Below, piece by piece: positions 1 to 11,780 of a stretch of 64,000 nt of DNA; the first letter of the stretch is position 1; the number at the start of each line of letters is the position of its first letter. The notes below the pieces were generated by a model. The model had not been told where the DNA came from and did no database searches. It saw only the letters and a list, made by a program, of their open reading frames with translations. This DNA is from Oreohelix idahoensis (lineage: Eukaryota; Mollusca; Gastropoda; Stylommatophora; Oreohelicidae): NCBI GenBank assembly GCA_024509875.1, contig JAMPIV010004448.1, positions 806,001 to 870,000 on the forward strand, written 5' to 3'. Position numbers and translations under genes: made by a program.

Positions 1-859
1 GCTTGAACAAAACAAAACCAGTATTACCTCATATTACTACTACACAACTAACACACATAGGATACTATTGAAAATAGATGTCACTACAAAATTCATATTG
101 ATAAATTCTGTACATATAACTTGTAATTAAAATTGATTGTGATTCCTGGTTCCCTTTGTATTTGAATCAGGACACATATTCATTCATGACAGCAATGAAT
201 ACATATTGTTATTTGAAAAGTTATCAGTGACTCCTTTAAGATATCCTTGTAGAGTGTTTTATGTATGTGAGTGTCACAGTGTTGTCAAGTGTGGTGGAAT
301 AAATTAAATTGTTTATCTGTCTGTTGTTGTTATGACTTACACTTCATCATACACATACCCTAGACATACAACGTAGTCATCACACTATTCCAGAATAATT
401 CTGACTGAGATATATATATATGTGGCAGCAAGTAAGGTTATCTATAATACACTACTCTTATTAGATATAGATACCTTCACAGCTGATCTCAGTCAGTACA
501 CTAAGTCCCCTATAAATATTTATAACATCCCACTTCACCACACCCACACTAACCAATAATATCATCATTATTCTTTGGTAGAGTCGCCACAGTCATCTTG
601 CGCCATAGTGACCACTGTCATCATTATTCATCGCTATAATCACCACTGTGACAGAATGGGGCGACCCCTCTCGATCTCTGTTTCACTACGGCAGTATCAG
701 TTACATTTTTGTACTGATTTTTATTGTGTGCTTTCAATTGTCGCACTTTCTTTCTTTCTTTCTCTGCTATAGGTAGCAGATATTATATATTTTCCTTCTT
801 ACACTCCTTTCAGGGATAGGTTATTACGTCTGTTAGTTTCCCGTCCCTTCGCTAAGCTT
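1..859. other. No gene recognised
   Basis: AT-rich sequence without a recognisable protein, RNA or complete repeat. Short open stretches have no family features. I see nothing in it beyond a short TA run near 412-422. Confidence 0.5.
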
Positions 860-1530
860 TGTAAGGAGCGGCAGAAATAATATTGATGACAGGCAGGTTG
901 GTAAAATTACTTTGTACCAAATCTTTTGCCTCGATAGATTAGCCCCATGAAAATGCCAGCGTATTTGCTAATCGCTGATAAAGGCCAGAGTACGGGACAG
1001 ATAACGAAATTGCCCGTCTGCGAATAGATTACTTTCTGATAAAGTAATAATTTGTTACATCTGAAACACAGTTTACAGATGTGTCTGTGAGTTCGTCTAC
1101 CAGGCAATCGGATGTTTTCATACCACATTTCGTTCAAAATTTTCCCATGGAAATATTTTGAATTTCTCCACGGGACCTTTATATTTGAAAACTATTGGCA
1201 TAACAAACAGATGCGGTGGTAGGACAAGCATATAACCTGACACGTTTCAGTGTTATTTCACTGTGAAAACTTACTGTGAAGATCGTTTGCCACGACGACA
1301 CCAGACCTTGCCAAAGTTAGAATTTAGAATTCCTTTTATCAGCCCGGATCTTTTCTTGGAGAATCTTGATAGACTTACAAAAAATAGCCCAGGAAATCTC
1401 TATCATTTTAATAAGGAAACCAGGACTAAGGAAACTGAAAACACACTGAGTCATAGAGGGAATTATCTTATTAAAGAAACGACACCCCAGACGCGTGTAA
1501 GAGGCTGATTCAAGTCTATTTTATTCATCT
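860..1530 (+). repeat. Diverged interspersed repeat, copy 1 (partner near right window edge)
   Basis: The stretch resembles 63100-63860 in the same orientation. The clearest shared block is 1402-1512 against about 63745-63850: both have a TTAATA-GGAAA start, an ACTAAGTCATAG/ACTGAGTCATAG core, CCCCAGA and CGTGTAAGAGGC in the same order. A weaker shared block lies around 1005-1150. No coding potential is evident; an 81-codon open stretch at 1263-1508 lies inside and looks incidental. It could be an old LTR fragment or another repeat; the class is not resolved. Confidence 0.45.
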
Positions 1531-2233
1531 GAGCAAAAAAGTTTGTGAGCCAGGATTGGCTTATTGGTGGTACCAGCAGAAAGTACTATCTCTGGAATAA
1601 GAAGAGACGAGTGGCAACGCTTTAAGACGAGGGACCAACTTTGTAGACTCTCCTTGACATTTCTGGAAAACGAGCTACACCAAACAACCTTGACCAGCGA
1701 CGAGCGTGAGCAGTGTAAAGAGAACAACCCATCAGCGGGAGCAGAAACTACTATTGGCAGCTAAGTGCAAAATATACGCTGCCAAAGTGAACTTTTTTTC
1801 CATCGACTCTACTATCAATAGATGATGAAACTTTTCTTCTAAACAATTCAATTATTTTCAAACTGTTAAAACCTAAGTGATTATTAAATTTTGTTATTTG
1901 TAATTTTTACAAATTTAACTTCGATTTAATCCTTTTAAATGTACTGCATGTTTGTCTCAGTCAATTTACTACACACACTCTAAACAGAGCTATACCAGAA
2001 TAATAAGAATTCCACTGAGTAAATCAGAGGTGGTGGCTTAACGAGCTAACATTAATCATTGCTTAATTCCTCACAAAAGTGGTCGGCAGATTCTAGAATT
2101 AACGTGCTCAGCCAAAGCAACATTGTTTTCGCTTATCTGAATATCGTGAGAAGACTCCCTTTCTGATAGAACTGTCATTACCGTTCTATCTACATCTCAG
2201 CCAAGAGTAGTCTTGTGCGAAGGTAGACAGGTA
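1531..2233. other. No gene recognised
   Basis: AT-rich spacer between the diverged repeat and the inverted-arm element. I see no gene or well-defined repeat in it. Confidence 0.4.
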
Positions 2234-2303
2234 GGTTCTTGTGTGTTTATTCACCGGGAAATTAAAATTTTTGAAATTTATAAGCCAAACCGAGCACCGT
2301 ACT
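2234..2303 (+). repeat. Left inverted arm
   Basis: Left arm of the foldback-like element, starting GGTTCTTGTGTGTTTATTC and ending GAGCACCGTACT. It pairs with 3601-3670 with one mismatch. Confidence 0.8.
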
Positions 2304-2689
2304 TTTTCTTGCCTGAAAAAGGGTCATTTCACATTGTGAGCTCCCCCCTCCCCCGTTGTTTGGGAGGGCAAGTAAAAAAAATAAATGCGTTCCTCGTGCA
2401 TTCTTAGTTGACACGCTTACGACAGACCCTTCACTGCCGCCCTCACCCCCCCCCCCGTATTTTTTTTAAGTATATAAACCAATAAAACAGTATTGAATCA
2501 GTTCTACAAGTTAACGGTACACAGGAAACAAGGGACGTTTCGGGTTTTACCCTTCGTCAGCCACAGTTACAAACAGGTGACAAGGACAAGAAATACATTT
2601 TTTTTTAAAACACGCCTGCCGTTAATTTAAACAGTAAGGGTAGTCACGTAGCAGATTCTGCCGTAGGGGAGTGAAGTGTTATAGACTTC

Positions 2690-3230
2690 GATGTACTGGG
2701 TCCCAGCTTTATGAGGTGGGGTGGCCTGTTCCCTTCCTCGCTGCCGTTGCCTTCTCTAACTCAAGATCAGAGTCAGGTACCCTTTTACAGCTGGTTAGAC
2801 TGATGCGTGACACTACCAAGCTTTGAACCCGAAACCCGGTAACTTATTGCGGTAGTGGAGTGTTAGAGACTTCACCATACTAGGTCGCTGCCATTGCCTT
2901 CTCTAACTCAAGATCAGAGTCCGGTACCCTTTTACAGCTGGTTAGACTGATGCGAGACACTACCAAGCTTTGAACCCGAAACCCGGTAATTTATTGCGGC
3001 AGTGGAGTCTTAGAGACTTCACCATATTAGGTCACTGCCATTGCCTTCTCTAACTCAAGATCAGAGTCAGGTACCCTTTTACAGCTGGTTAGACTGATGC
3101 GTGACACTACCAAGCTTTGAACCCGAAACCCGGTAACTTATTGCGGCAGTGGAGTGTTAGAGACTTCACCATACTAGGTCCAGCATCGAGAGGTGGGGAG
3201 ACCAGTTTCCGTCCTCGCTGTCTTTTCCTT
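2690..3230. repeat. Tandem array, about 147-bp unit
   Basis: The marker GAACCCGAAACCCGG recurs at 2825, 2972 and 3119, exactly 147 bases apart. Each unit also carries TTCTCTAACTCAAGATCAGA and TTTACAGCTGGTTAGACTG. There are roughly three and a half units with a few substitutions, flanked by partial diverged units. On the minus strand the unit reads GGGTTCAAAGC, faintly like a tRNA B box, so the unit may derive from a SINE. A related module is present in the LTR of element D (about 35390-35440). Confidence 0.8.
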
Positions 3231-3600
3231 CTCTAACTCAAAGATAAGTACCCATTTATAGCTAGGTAGGGACTTGAAAGCTGATGATGATGATTATGAT
3301 GATGACTAGCAATTCCCTAGACTTAAGGGTCTTTTATATTTGGACATTCGCCCTAATATAACCGACTAGGTTGAACGGGACGCGCCTGGCCAAAACGATA
3401 AAAAACTTTAAAAAAAAAAAAAAAAATTCGAGTAAGTTGTATTTTTTCAGGATTACAAAAAATAAGGACAAAAAAGGGGACGGGTTGGGTAAGAGATTTG
3501 TGACGTCGCGTAAGGGGGTGGCAAAAGTCTTTTTGTTGCGTGTAAAATGTGACAACTCCACGGCCTTGACACTGCGATTGGATTTGCCGAACTGAAATAA

Positions 3601-3670
3601 AGTACGGTGCTCGGTTTGGCTTATAAATTTCAACAATTTTAATTTCCCGGTGAATAAACACACAAGAACC
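3601..3670 (-). repeat. Right inverted arm
   Basis: Reverse complement of 2234-2303 with one mismatch. It forms the right end of the foldback-like element. Confidence 0.8.
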
Positions 3671-3738
3671 GACAGGGATGAAGGCCCATATTAGATACTC
3701 TTGAGTTTTGGCCACTGTTGGACCACTGCAATACCGTC

Positions 3739-4066
3739 ACAACCACCAACATCATTCTGTACCATAGCCACCACCAACATCATTCTGTATCATAGTCACC
3801 ATCAACATCATTCCGTACCATAGTCACCACCAACATCATTCTGTATCATAGTCACCACCAACATCATTCTGTATCATAGTCACCATCAACATCATTCCGT
3901 ACCATAGTCACCACCAACATCATTCTGTATCATAGTCACCACCAACATCATTCTGTATCATAGTCACCATCAACATCATTCCGTACCAGTCACCACCAAC
4001 ATCATTCTGTACCATAATCACCATCAACATCATTCTGCATCATAGTCACCACTAACATCATTATTA
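3739..4066. repeat. 28-bp minisatellite, 12 copies
   Basis: Twelve tandem copies of a unit of the form CACCACCAACATCATTCTGT plus ATCATAGT. Variants cycle in threes: two copies with CTGTAT followed by one with ATCAACATCATTCCGTACC. This gives an 84-bp higher-order period. One unit near 3987 is 3 bases short. It is not coding. Confidence 0.85.
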
Positions 4067-4499
4067 ATTGCTATAATGCAGGCTTTATGCAAGGGGGCCA
4101 GCCGCAATAATAACTCCATCCTCCAAAGAAAACAAAAAGAGAAAATAATGAAGACAGTCAAGTTCATTATAATATAATGGTCTACTCTGAAACATCAATA
4201 TAACACTCAAATGGAATCCAACTTTTCTCACAATTTCATATTTCAGACATTCCACCCGAAAACACGCGTTAGACCTCGTCGAATTTCTCCTATTAAATTT
4301 TGATTTTCATAATTCCTAAAAAAAATTCTTTTTTCCGACATCATACCTTGAAATGGCGATAAAATTACGCAATTCATGGCTTCAAAACTGCGCTTTAACT
4401 GACATGTATTTCTTCATCTTGTCATCTCTGATGTCTATCGCACATTTAGGACACTTCCCACCAATGGCATGCCCACGGAAGTCACGCTGGTAAAACTAA
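4067..4499. other. No gene recognised
   Basis: AT-rich sequence with no readable gene. It separates the minisatellite from LINE-like 5' sequence. Confidence 0.4.
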
Positions 4500-4800
4500 G
4501 TCAGTACACTCTACAACAAAATCAGTGCTGGCGGAGCATGATAGTCTTGGTTGACAATCCACCTAAGAGAAGGACAACTTCACACAAACCTGGGTAGGAA
4601 AGACTCGTTAATCCGGAAAGACAGCTTTCCTAGGAGAGACAGCTTTGATAACAAACAACTGCTGCCTTGCAAGGAGGTCACGGAAAAGCAAAGGCTAGGG
4701 AAGCAGGCCCAAATAAGTGCATGCTAAAGACGGATGCACTGGGCCGCAAGGCTCACAACATAGTGTAACGCAAACCGGAGGACAGGTCAGAATCGTCTCA
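4500..4800 (+). repeat. Fragment resembling the 5' untranslated region of an RTE-like LINE
   Basis: It shares ordered blocks with the leader of LINE E (22240-22340). Both have TTGGTTG followed by CTAAGAGAAGGA, then CAAAC and a CTGCTGCCTTGC / CGCTGCCTTGC block. It also has a GGGAAGCAGGCCC block like one in the D LTR. No reading frame is kept. Similarity was judged by eye and is moderate. Confidence 0.35.
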
Positions 4801-5172
4801 GAACAGAACGCGAAACTTTGCTAAGTAGCTAGTCAATAGTCGTGGTTGCAGCGGTAACAGTTTTTCATGAACATTAATTTAACATTTTATTAGTTGTATC
4901 ATCATCATTTCCATTTCTCACTGGTGCATGGGGGCCGCCACTGCTGCTATTCCCTCGCAGGGGCCATGTACCAAAGCATGCATATACTTCTGCAGAAGTA
5001 GCTTCTGCAGAAGTAGTTTCTGAAGAAATTTGTTTAACAAGATGAGGTGCCAATCTCATGCATAACTTCATATTACTCGACTCTTACGACATGCATGCGA
5101 GTGCAGTTGTTCTATTATTTGTTTCTCTCTTCAGAGACCACGGAGAACCCTACACATGGGGCCTGGCTGTAT

Positions 5173-5783
5173 ATACTTACTTACTTAGTCGTTCCCCTTC
5201 TACCGTGAGATGTAGAGGTTTGGAAGAGAGAGCGCCAGACTATCCTATCGGCTGTCTTCCTCCTGGCCTGGTTCCATTCTAGTCCTCGGTCCTTCAAAGA
5301 TTGTCTAATGTTGTCCTCCCAGCGGACTCTGGGTCGTCCTGGGGGTCTGGATCCCTGGCTCTTTGTTTCCCATGCTTGTCGTGGTATCCGATCTTCTCCC
5401 ATTCTGCAGACATGGCCAAACCATCTTAGTTGGGACTGTTCTACTTGGGTCTGCAGGGGGTAGGATTTAAGGCCTTGACGTATCGTCTGGTTGCGCACCA
5501 TGTCTCTTCTTGTTACTTCAACCACCTTCCTCAGATACCTCATTTCTGAGGTTTGTATCTGGCTTTTATGGGTTGCAGTCATTGCCCATGCATATACGTA
5601 GGTATAATTAATCCGTATGGTGTAACAGACTTGGTATACGAGAGAGATAGCTTTCTTTAAAAGAGCGTTACGTAAGGCGAAACACGATACATATAGATTT
5701 TTGTTACGTTTCATCACCTTACTAGTGTAAAAGCCCGCCATAAGACGGGAATTACATTCAAAAGAATCAATACCTAACGGCAA
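5173..5783 (-). pseudogene. LINE reverse transcriptase, C-terminal fragment (family G)
   Basis: The last about 130 residues of a 200-codon open stretch match the tail of element G at 32860-33250 almost word for word. Shared are THKSQ-QTSEMRYLRKVVE, RWFGHVCRMGEDR, GRPRVR-EDNIRQSLKDRG and the end HGRRGTTK. This region follows the RT domain in RTE- and CR1-like LINEs. The polymerase motifs themselves are missing, and the first about 70 residues look unrelated or decayed, so this is a 5'-truncated insertion. The 3' end is followed by a GTAAGTAAG repeat tail on the minus strand (about 5173-5184), the same tail as in G. It cannot encode an active enzyme. Confidence 0.8.
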
Positions 5784-5810
5784 CTTAAGTATTAAAAAAA
5801 AAAACCACTG

Positions 5811-5870
5811 TGCATCAACACAGTATACAAACTACGTAACAGCAGCGAAGATCCCAATGTGTGTATACGT
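5811..5870 (+). repeat. Short diverged repeat, copy 1
   Basis: Resembles 6236-6293. Both contain a GTGCA-CAAC/GAAC core, CGTAGCA/CGTAACA, GAGAATCCCA/AAGATCCCA and GTGTGTGTATA/GTGTGTGCATA in the same order. Confidence 0.4.
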
Positions 5871-6235
5871 GATCACAAGTATAACTATTTTTGTGCACAC
5901 CGTCATTTGCACATTCTTCTTTGGTAAGTGTTACTATTTTCGGGAGTGTACATATAAGGGAAACTATACAATTAATGTCTAACTTTCAACCAAAGTTGGA
6001 TCCCTTAGCGTTATGTACTGAAAGAAAATGATGGATTTTATATATAGGATAGCTCTCTTTGACAGTTTTGATAGAAAATAGAACGGCACTTTAAATATAC
6101 AAATATATATATTTAAAAAAATATATATATACATATACAAACAGTTACGTTTGGTTTGGTTTTAAGGACTATCTTCATTGCACACGGACAACTCCATCAG
6201 TGCTCTGATCTCCTCCCTTAGATCACACACGGAGG
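5871..6235. other. No gene recognised
   Basis: AT-rich spacer with short TA runs near 6103-6136. Nothing else is recognised. Confidence 0.4.
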
Positions 6236-6620
6236 ATCTCAGCACGGTGCACGAACTCCGTAGCACCGCAGAGAATCCCAGTGTGTGCATATAGAAATCA
6301 CTCATTCTATAAATATATTTGGTGTGAAGGTTTCTAATTTTTTTAATTTTGCAAATCAGCGGCCTTATGGTCTACTCTTTACTATTTCCAACTGCCGTGG
6401 GATTTTTAACGTGCCCAACATGCACACGGGACATGATATTTTTGTTTCCCCTATCCGAGAAGACCAGGCATCCTGTATGACTACCGATGAGACCAGGGAG
6501 GAGTATGACATTATTGGGACCATTAGTTCCGAAGAAAAAAAAATTTCCGTAAATTATATTCCCTCTTCTGGGAATGGAACCTGCTGTCACGAAGTGGCTT
6601 TAAGTTAGAATCTGTCTGAG
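6236..6620 (+). repeat. SINE-like or old interspersed repeat unit
   Basis: Begins with the second copy of the short repeat seen at 5811-5870. It continues through a GC-richer block (6391-6520) with GCCGTGGGATTTTTAACGTG and CACACGGGACATGAT, and ends with GAATGGAACCTGCTGTCACG. The open frame here is incidental. I believe similar blocks are common in marine invertebrate repeats, but the family is not identified. Confidence 0.35.
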
Positions 6621-6627
6621 TACAGAG

Positions 6628-6720
6628 AACGAACGAACGAACGAACGAACGAACTTTATTTTCAAAGGGTTGAGAATTGGGCACGCAGGCCCGTCTGACA
6701 TTCTGCCCTTCCTTTCTCTC
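6628..6720 (-). repeat. GTTC-tailed LINE/SINE 3' end, copy 1
   Basis: On the minus strand this reads GCAGAATGTCAGACGGGCC, then CCCTTTGAAAATAAAG, then GTTC repeated about five times. It matches copy 2 (7057-7190) closely for about 90 bases. An AATAAA-like signal followed by a short tandem-repeat tail is typical of non-LTR elements whose ends are reverse transcribed from a repeated tail. Confidence 0.65.
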
Positions 6721-7190
<470 letters not shown>

Positions 7191-7289
7191 TTAAATAATA
7201 AAATAACAAGAAAGTACAATAAAATAAAATCCCAACATTGTAACAGTACAATAACAGTTACACAAATTTACAGATGCGTATCATAATTA

Positions 7290-8111
7290 TTGGGTATAAA
7301 ATGGACAAATGGAAAATTCCTGGGGGACCTGGATTTCGCAGATGATGTAGCATTCTTAAGTTCAACACCAAGACAATCCCAAGAAGCAATAAATAATTTG
7401 TGTCATCTCTCGGTTAAAATTGGTCTCCAAATAAATGCCTCTAAAACTAAAGCTATGAACTTTTCTAACGAGACCTTTGATATCATCTTGAACGGGAAAA
7501 AACTACAGAAAGTTGAAAGTTTCAATTATTTAGGCAGTAAAATGACTCAGGATGGTGACACAACAAGAGAAATCCATACTAGAATTGCTTTGGCAGCTAG
7601 CGCCTTCAATAGATTATCTAACATTTGGAAATTACGATCATTGAATATACATACCAAGCTTCGTCTGTTTAATTCAAATGTTATCTCAGTGTTAACATAC
7701 GGCTGTGAGAGTTGGAAAATAACAAAATCATTGGAGAACAAGCTGAATACATTCGAGAACAAATGTCTTAGAAAACTCATGAACATCAGTTGGAAAGAAT
7801 TCAAGACTAATCGACAAATAAGAGAAGACTCTAGGCAGAAATATGTCTCCGACTATATAAGGAAAAGACGATGGTCATATATCGGTCATGTCCTACGAAT
7901 GCAAAACAACAGAATACCACTACAGGCGCTCACTTGGGTTCCTGAGGGTAAGCGGAAAAAAGGAAGACCAAAAGAAACACTCAGAAGAACAATAATAAGA
8001 GAAGGAAGAACGTTGGGCCTAAATAATGTGCAAGAGCTAAGAGGAGTGGCGTCACAACGAACAACCTGGAGAGCACTGGTTTCTGCCTTATGCGCCGTGT
8101 TTGGCGCTTAA
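7290..8111 (+). pseudogene. Non-LTR retrotransposon reverse transcriptase, 3' portion
   Basis: A 273-codon open stretch begins inside the RT palm domain. The catalytic FADD motif (residues 16-19) is present, followed by LQINASKTKAM and the thumb segment FNYLGSKMTQDGD. The conserved C-terminal part follows, with YGCESW, ENKCLRKLMNI, RRWSYIGHVLRM and GRPKETLRR. The upstream endonuclease, fingers and first catalytic aspartate are missing, so the copy is 5'-truncated at about 7290. It ends in a TTA-repeat tail (8112-8140), which marks the 3' end of the insertion. The frame itself has no stop, so the insertion is fairly young. The C-terminal layout resembles the decayed fragments at 58640, 60150 and 62276. 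Confidence 0.8.
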
Positions 8112-8196
8112 AGAATTTATTATTATTATTATTATCATAATTTATACTAAACAGGACAAAATTAACTTTAAAACCTACATATGATGTTATGTAATA

Positions 8197-8265
8197 ATAA
8201 TAATAATAATAATAGCCCCTTCAGTCATAACTGACTATGGGAATGCGCCCCTGAGGTGACAGCGT
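8197..8265 (-). repeat. 3' end of an RTE-like LINE (family E), short fragment
   Basis: On the minus strand this is CAGGGGCGCATTCCCATAG, then AGTCA-GTTA-TGACT, then GAAGGGGCTATT with an ATT tail. It matches the last about 65 bases of LINE E (25955-26005). The AGTCA/TGACT arms form a five-base stem with a four-base loop. Only the 3' end is present, typical of extreme 5' truncation. Confidence 0.7.
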
Positions 8266-8288
8266 AATTATTTAAGAACATAACGAAA

Positions 8289-9543
8289 TTAGGGTGGCAT
8301 ATAATCTGCACTCATGATGTATTTGAAAAGTCTGTGATTGAATGAATATGGACTAAGAGTATTTTTTAAGTCGTGTGGAAGAGTATTCCACAGATGAGCA
8401 GCAGAAAAAGCTAAACTTTTCTTGAATAAGTCGAGCCTAGGCTTGGGCATGTGTAATTTATTTAAGCGTTGACTGCGTCTTCCGCTGTATTTGAAAATAG
8501 GCCACAGATACGTTGGAGCATTCTGTGACAAGATTTTGTGAATAAATTTGGCTTTGTTGAAGAGAAGGCGCTTTCTTAGTGGTAATATGTTAAGATATGT
8601 ATATGCGTCTACACACTGTGTGAGGTTTTTGTCTGAAATTAGGCGCACTGCACGTTTTTGTAATGAAAAGAGTCTTTTAGTGTTGGACATGGTGCAGCCA
8701 TCCCAAATTGTGGAACAATAGTCTAGATGTGTTTGTATCTGGGATGTATAGAACATTTTTCGTGTCTCCTCATCTAGGAAATGTTTGATTTTAGCTAACT
8801 GGTAAACTTTTTGTGCCGTTTGTTTGGTCAGTGCTTGTACATGCGAATTCCAACTTAAATGTTGGTCAATTATGAGTCCTAGTGTTTTATATTCATTTAC
8901 ATTTTCAATTAAAGAGGTTCCAATGTAGAGCTGAAGTGTTGTTTTCGGCGAGTTTTGTAATTTTTGTCTAGTTGATATTATCATACATTTTGTTTTAGTG
9001 ATATTTATTTGCATGCAGTTTTCATTGCTCCACTTAATAAGATTGTCTGTGTCGCTTTGTAATAATATTTCTAGCGTGTTGCAACTTTTATCACTAGTAT
9101 AAATGGTACAGTCATCGGCAAATAGGTCGCAGGATGAGTGCTCGATGTGTAGTGGAAGGTCATTTATGTAAATGGAAAAAAAAGTAGAGGGCCGAGAATA
9201 GAACCCTGAGGAACACCAGTGTCAATAATAGTTGGGCTTGACAAGGAGTTATTGTACCACACTACTTGCTGTCTGTCGGACAGGAATGATTTAAGTAATG
9301 TCACTAGTTTAAAGTTAACTTTCATTGTTTCTAATTTTCTTATTAAAACAGCATGATCTAACATATCAAATGCTTTCCTAAAGTCTACAAAGATTGCTCC
9401 ACATATGTTATCGTTATTTATGTTTAGGTGCAAGTTGTCTATCATCTTAGTTAGAGCTGTGTGGCATGAATGCTTTTGTCGAAACCCTGACTGACTGTCA
9501 ATTAGCAAGTCATTGCTAACTAGGTAATGTAGTGTTGCTTTAT
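8289..9543 (-). pseudogene. CR1-like ORF2, catalytic RT half and C-terminus
   Basis: Continuation of the RT at 16125-17702 after element A. In order it shows SGFRQKHSC, the first catalytic aspartate in FVDFRKAFD, and GVPQGSILGPLLF. After a frameshift in the A/T run at about 9174-9182 it shows the FADD motif (9111-9122), KTK-MIIST, LGLIIDQ-LSW and the CR1 C-terminal region with LQKRAVRLI and HLWNTLP. The stop is at 8289. The FADD segment is in frame with the downstream 241 codons. The single frameshift and the insertion of element A make it non-functional. The motif order and missing RNase H fit the CR1/Jockey group. Confidence 0.85.
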
Positions 9544-9548
9544 GTATG
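9544..9548. repeat. Target site duplication of element A, left
   Basis: GTATG, repeated directly at 16125-16129 after the 3' LTR. Confidence 0.9.
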
Positions 9549-11508
9549 TGTCGCATGTTACGCATTGCCTAGTTAAATGTTTGAAGACCGAAAAGTGGGA
9601 CACCAGTGTGCTGACCTGAACAAAGAAATGCAGGGGTATTTTCCTGTGTGTATCTAGGGCAGCCAATCAGAGAAGGGGTTTCCCACGGTCAGATAGAATG
9701 ACTTCGGCGAGTGTATAAGGAAGAATAAATCGTCCGAAATCATGGTTAGAATTAGACATCGGGAAGGAGAACGGAATGACAGACAAGGATGAGTATGGTC
9801 TCCTTTTGACGGGAATATCTTCATTTATGTATAGGTACAAGGAAATCAGAAGGGAGTAAGTAGTTGTGAAGAATTTCGCAAGAATAGTGTCCGTGCATTG
9901 AGAAATCCTGTGTTTTTCCTATTTATAATTCAATATAAAATCGTTAACACGACAGATATGGGAAAACAACATATGGATATAAAGGTCAACTCACGGAGAA
10001 CGGAAATATATAACTCCAAAGGCTTGAACTGGGAAAGGTGAAATGCACGAGACCAAGGTTTGAAACACCTCTAGCACAAACCCCCCGAAGTTACAACTTT
10101 TTTGGGAAGTTTGCTGGAGTTGCGAGCCTTGTTTCCTGTACGTCCGGTAGCTGCATATATAAGGGCGGACGGAAATGATTTCAAATTCACTTGTACAGCG
10201 AGGCAAGACAGAAGGACAACGGCTGGAGAGAGAGAAACGTGTCACGGCCAATATCTTGTTATTTGCAGCCAGGCAGTTCTGTTACTCCACTAAAGCCAGT
10301 CGTTACTGATCTTAATTAGATCCTGCGAGGGTATGTAAAGTTACTATGTAAAATAATACAGTAATTACAACTTTATTTCAGGATTTGTTTAATCTATATG
10401 TTATGAAAGTATCATGTATATTAATTTATTACTTGATATGATTGTTGAAGATTGGAACCCGAAATATAACCACCGTGACTGAGTCCATATCAGGGCTAGC
10501 ACAGGACTAATAACAATTCTTTTCAGGACTACCAACAATCATTATCAGGGTTTATTCAATCTGTCTTCAAGTTACTGCACTTTACAGAGCTAACGTGTCA
10601 GGCAGGGGGATACTATAACCTCATACCATATATGTGTGTACATATTATTTTGTATTATTTGATTTTATAAAATGTTCCACAGTAGACACCTGTCTTGTCA
10701 CTGATCCATAATCACGCATTTTCACGCATACATCTGAAAACAAATTCATCTCACCTACAATAGGAATGTGGTATTTGTTATCCACAAATAGCCACATATC
10801 CTACAATTATCTGCAGGTTCATACTTGTCAACCAAAAGTCAGAGGTCAATGATCAAGAATTGCTCGATGATCAATGCGAATCGCCCCGGCAGTGTCTGGA
10901 TTGGTAGAAGCAAGACCTACTGAAGCTGTACATCTCATATGAAAGATGATTAACTAAACAGATGAGTGATATTTGTGACAATTGTGCACCCAAGAAGTGA
11001 TAATTGTCAAGCAGAGTTTTGTGATGACAATTTGCGTGATAAACTAGTGAAAGTTATAAAGTGAATAAGACAGTGAAGAAGTCTATTACCCAACTAATTG
11101 GAAGAGTCTAAAGAAATGACATTTTAGTTTAACTTGCAAAAACTGTAATTGAATTCGCCAATTTGGTTTTGTATAAATATAACTTTTGTATCACCAGTCA
11201 CACACAATCACCACAATTAGATAGATGTAAATAAAGAGGATATAAATTGTATTCACCAGCTTTATTCATTCAATATAGTTGATACTGAGTTTGGTTGAAT
11301 TTTTATTATATCACAGGTGGTCACATAGCGGAGGTGGCGCAGTAAGGTCTGACTGTTCTCTGAATATTTTCAGTCCAGATACTTTCACAGCCGTGACTAT
11401 CGAGTGATACCAGTGTACTTCTCTGTCACTGGGACCTCACACATTCTGGAGAGAATACTATTTCTACTCTAGCACTATCATCTCACACATATAAAACCTT
11501 CCGCTACA
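9549..11508 (+). repeat. Element A 5' LTR
   Basis: 1960 bp, TG...CA termini, nearly identical to 14165-16124. It carries an AATAAA-type signal in GTAAATAAAGAGG near 11227. Confidence 0.93.
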
Positions 11509-11509
11509 G

Positions 11510-11529
11510 TGGGGGCTCGATCGCGGGAT
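11510..11529 (+). promoter_or_regulatory. Element A primer binding site (candidate)
   Basis: One base after the LTR the sequence reads TGGGGGCTCG, then ATCGCGGGAT. The first ten bases equal the classic proline-tRNA primer site; the rest matches only if two extra bases are allowed. This is an inference from position and similarity. Confidence 0.6.
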
Positions 11530-11780
11530 ATTCTCGTATATCCTGAGCCATCCTCTATCTAATACATCTATCTTTAGTCTATCTTGGGCCACCAATAGAA
11601 AAAAAAAAAAAAAAATTTTTTTTGTAAATTAGAGAATAAGATTTTTTTCTCAGTAACAGTACCTTAGAGTACTCAGTAAATATTGACTATCACAAGGTTG
11701 CACGATTAATTGTGTTGTCCATTTGATAATTATTTTAAGTAAGTTTAGGTAAGTTTTCATACCCTACTTAACTTAATATA

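Larger units (their letters stand above)
2234..3670. mobile_element. Foldback-like element with about 70-bp terminal inverted repeats
   Basis: The first 70 bases and the reverse complement of the last 70 bases agree at all but one position (a T/G difference in the AAAATTTTTG run). Similarity stops at both inner and outer borders, so these are discrete arms. Between them lie C-rich and A-rich runs and an array of about 147-bp repeats, with no transposase frame. This fits a non-autonomous inverted-repeat DNA element of about 1.44 kb. I could not identify a clean target site duplication, so the exact ends are uncertain. An inverted pair of unrelated repeat copies is the alternative. Confidence 0.65.

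Noticed and set aside
575..1764. Small open stretches of 60-81 codons near the left edge
   Set aside because: No family features, no codon or splice evidence; expected by chance in sequence of this size.
3733..4066. CRISPR-like array of short repeats
   Set aside because: Units are contiguous with no unique spacers and the DNA is eukaryotic; it is a minisatellite.
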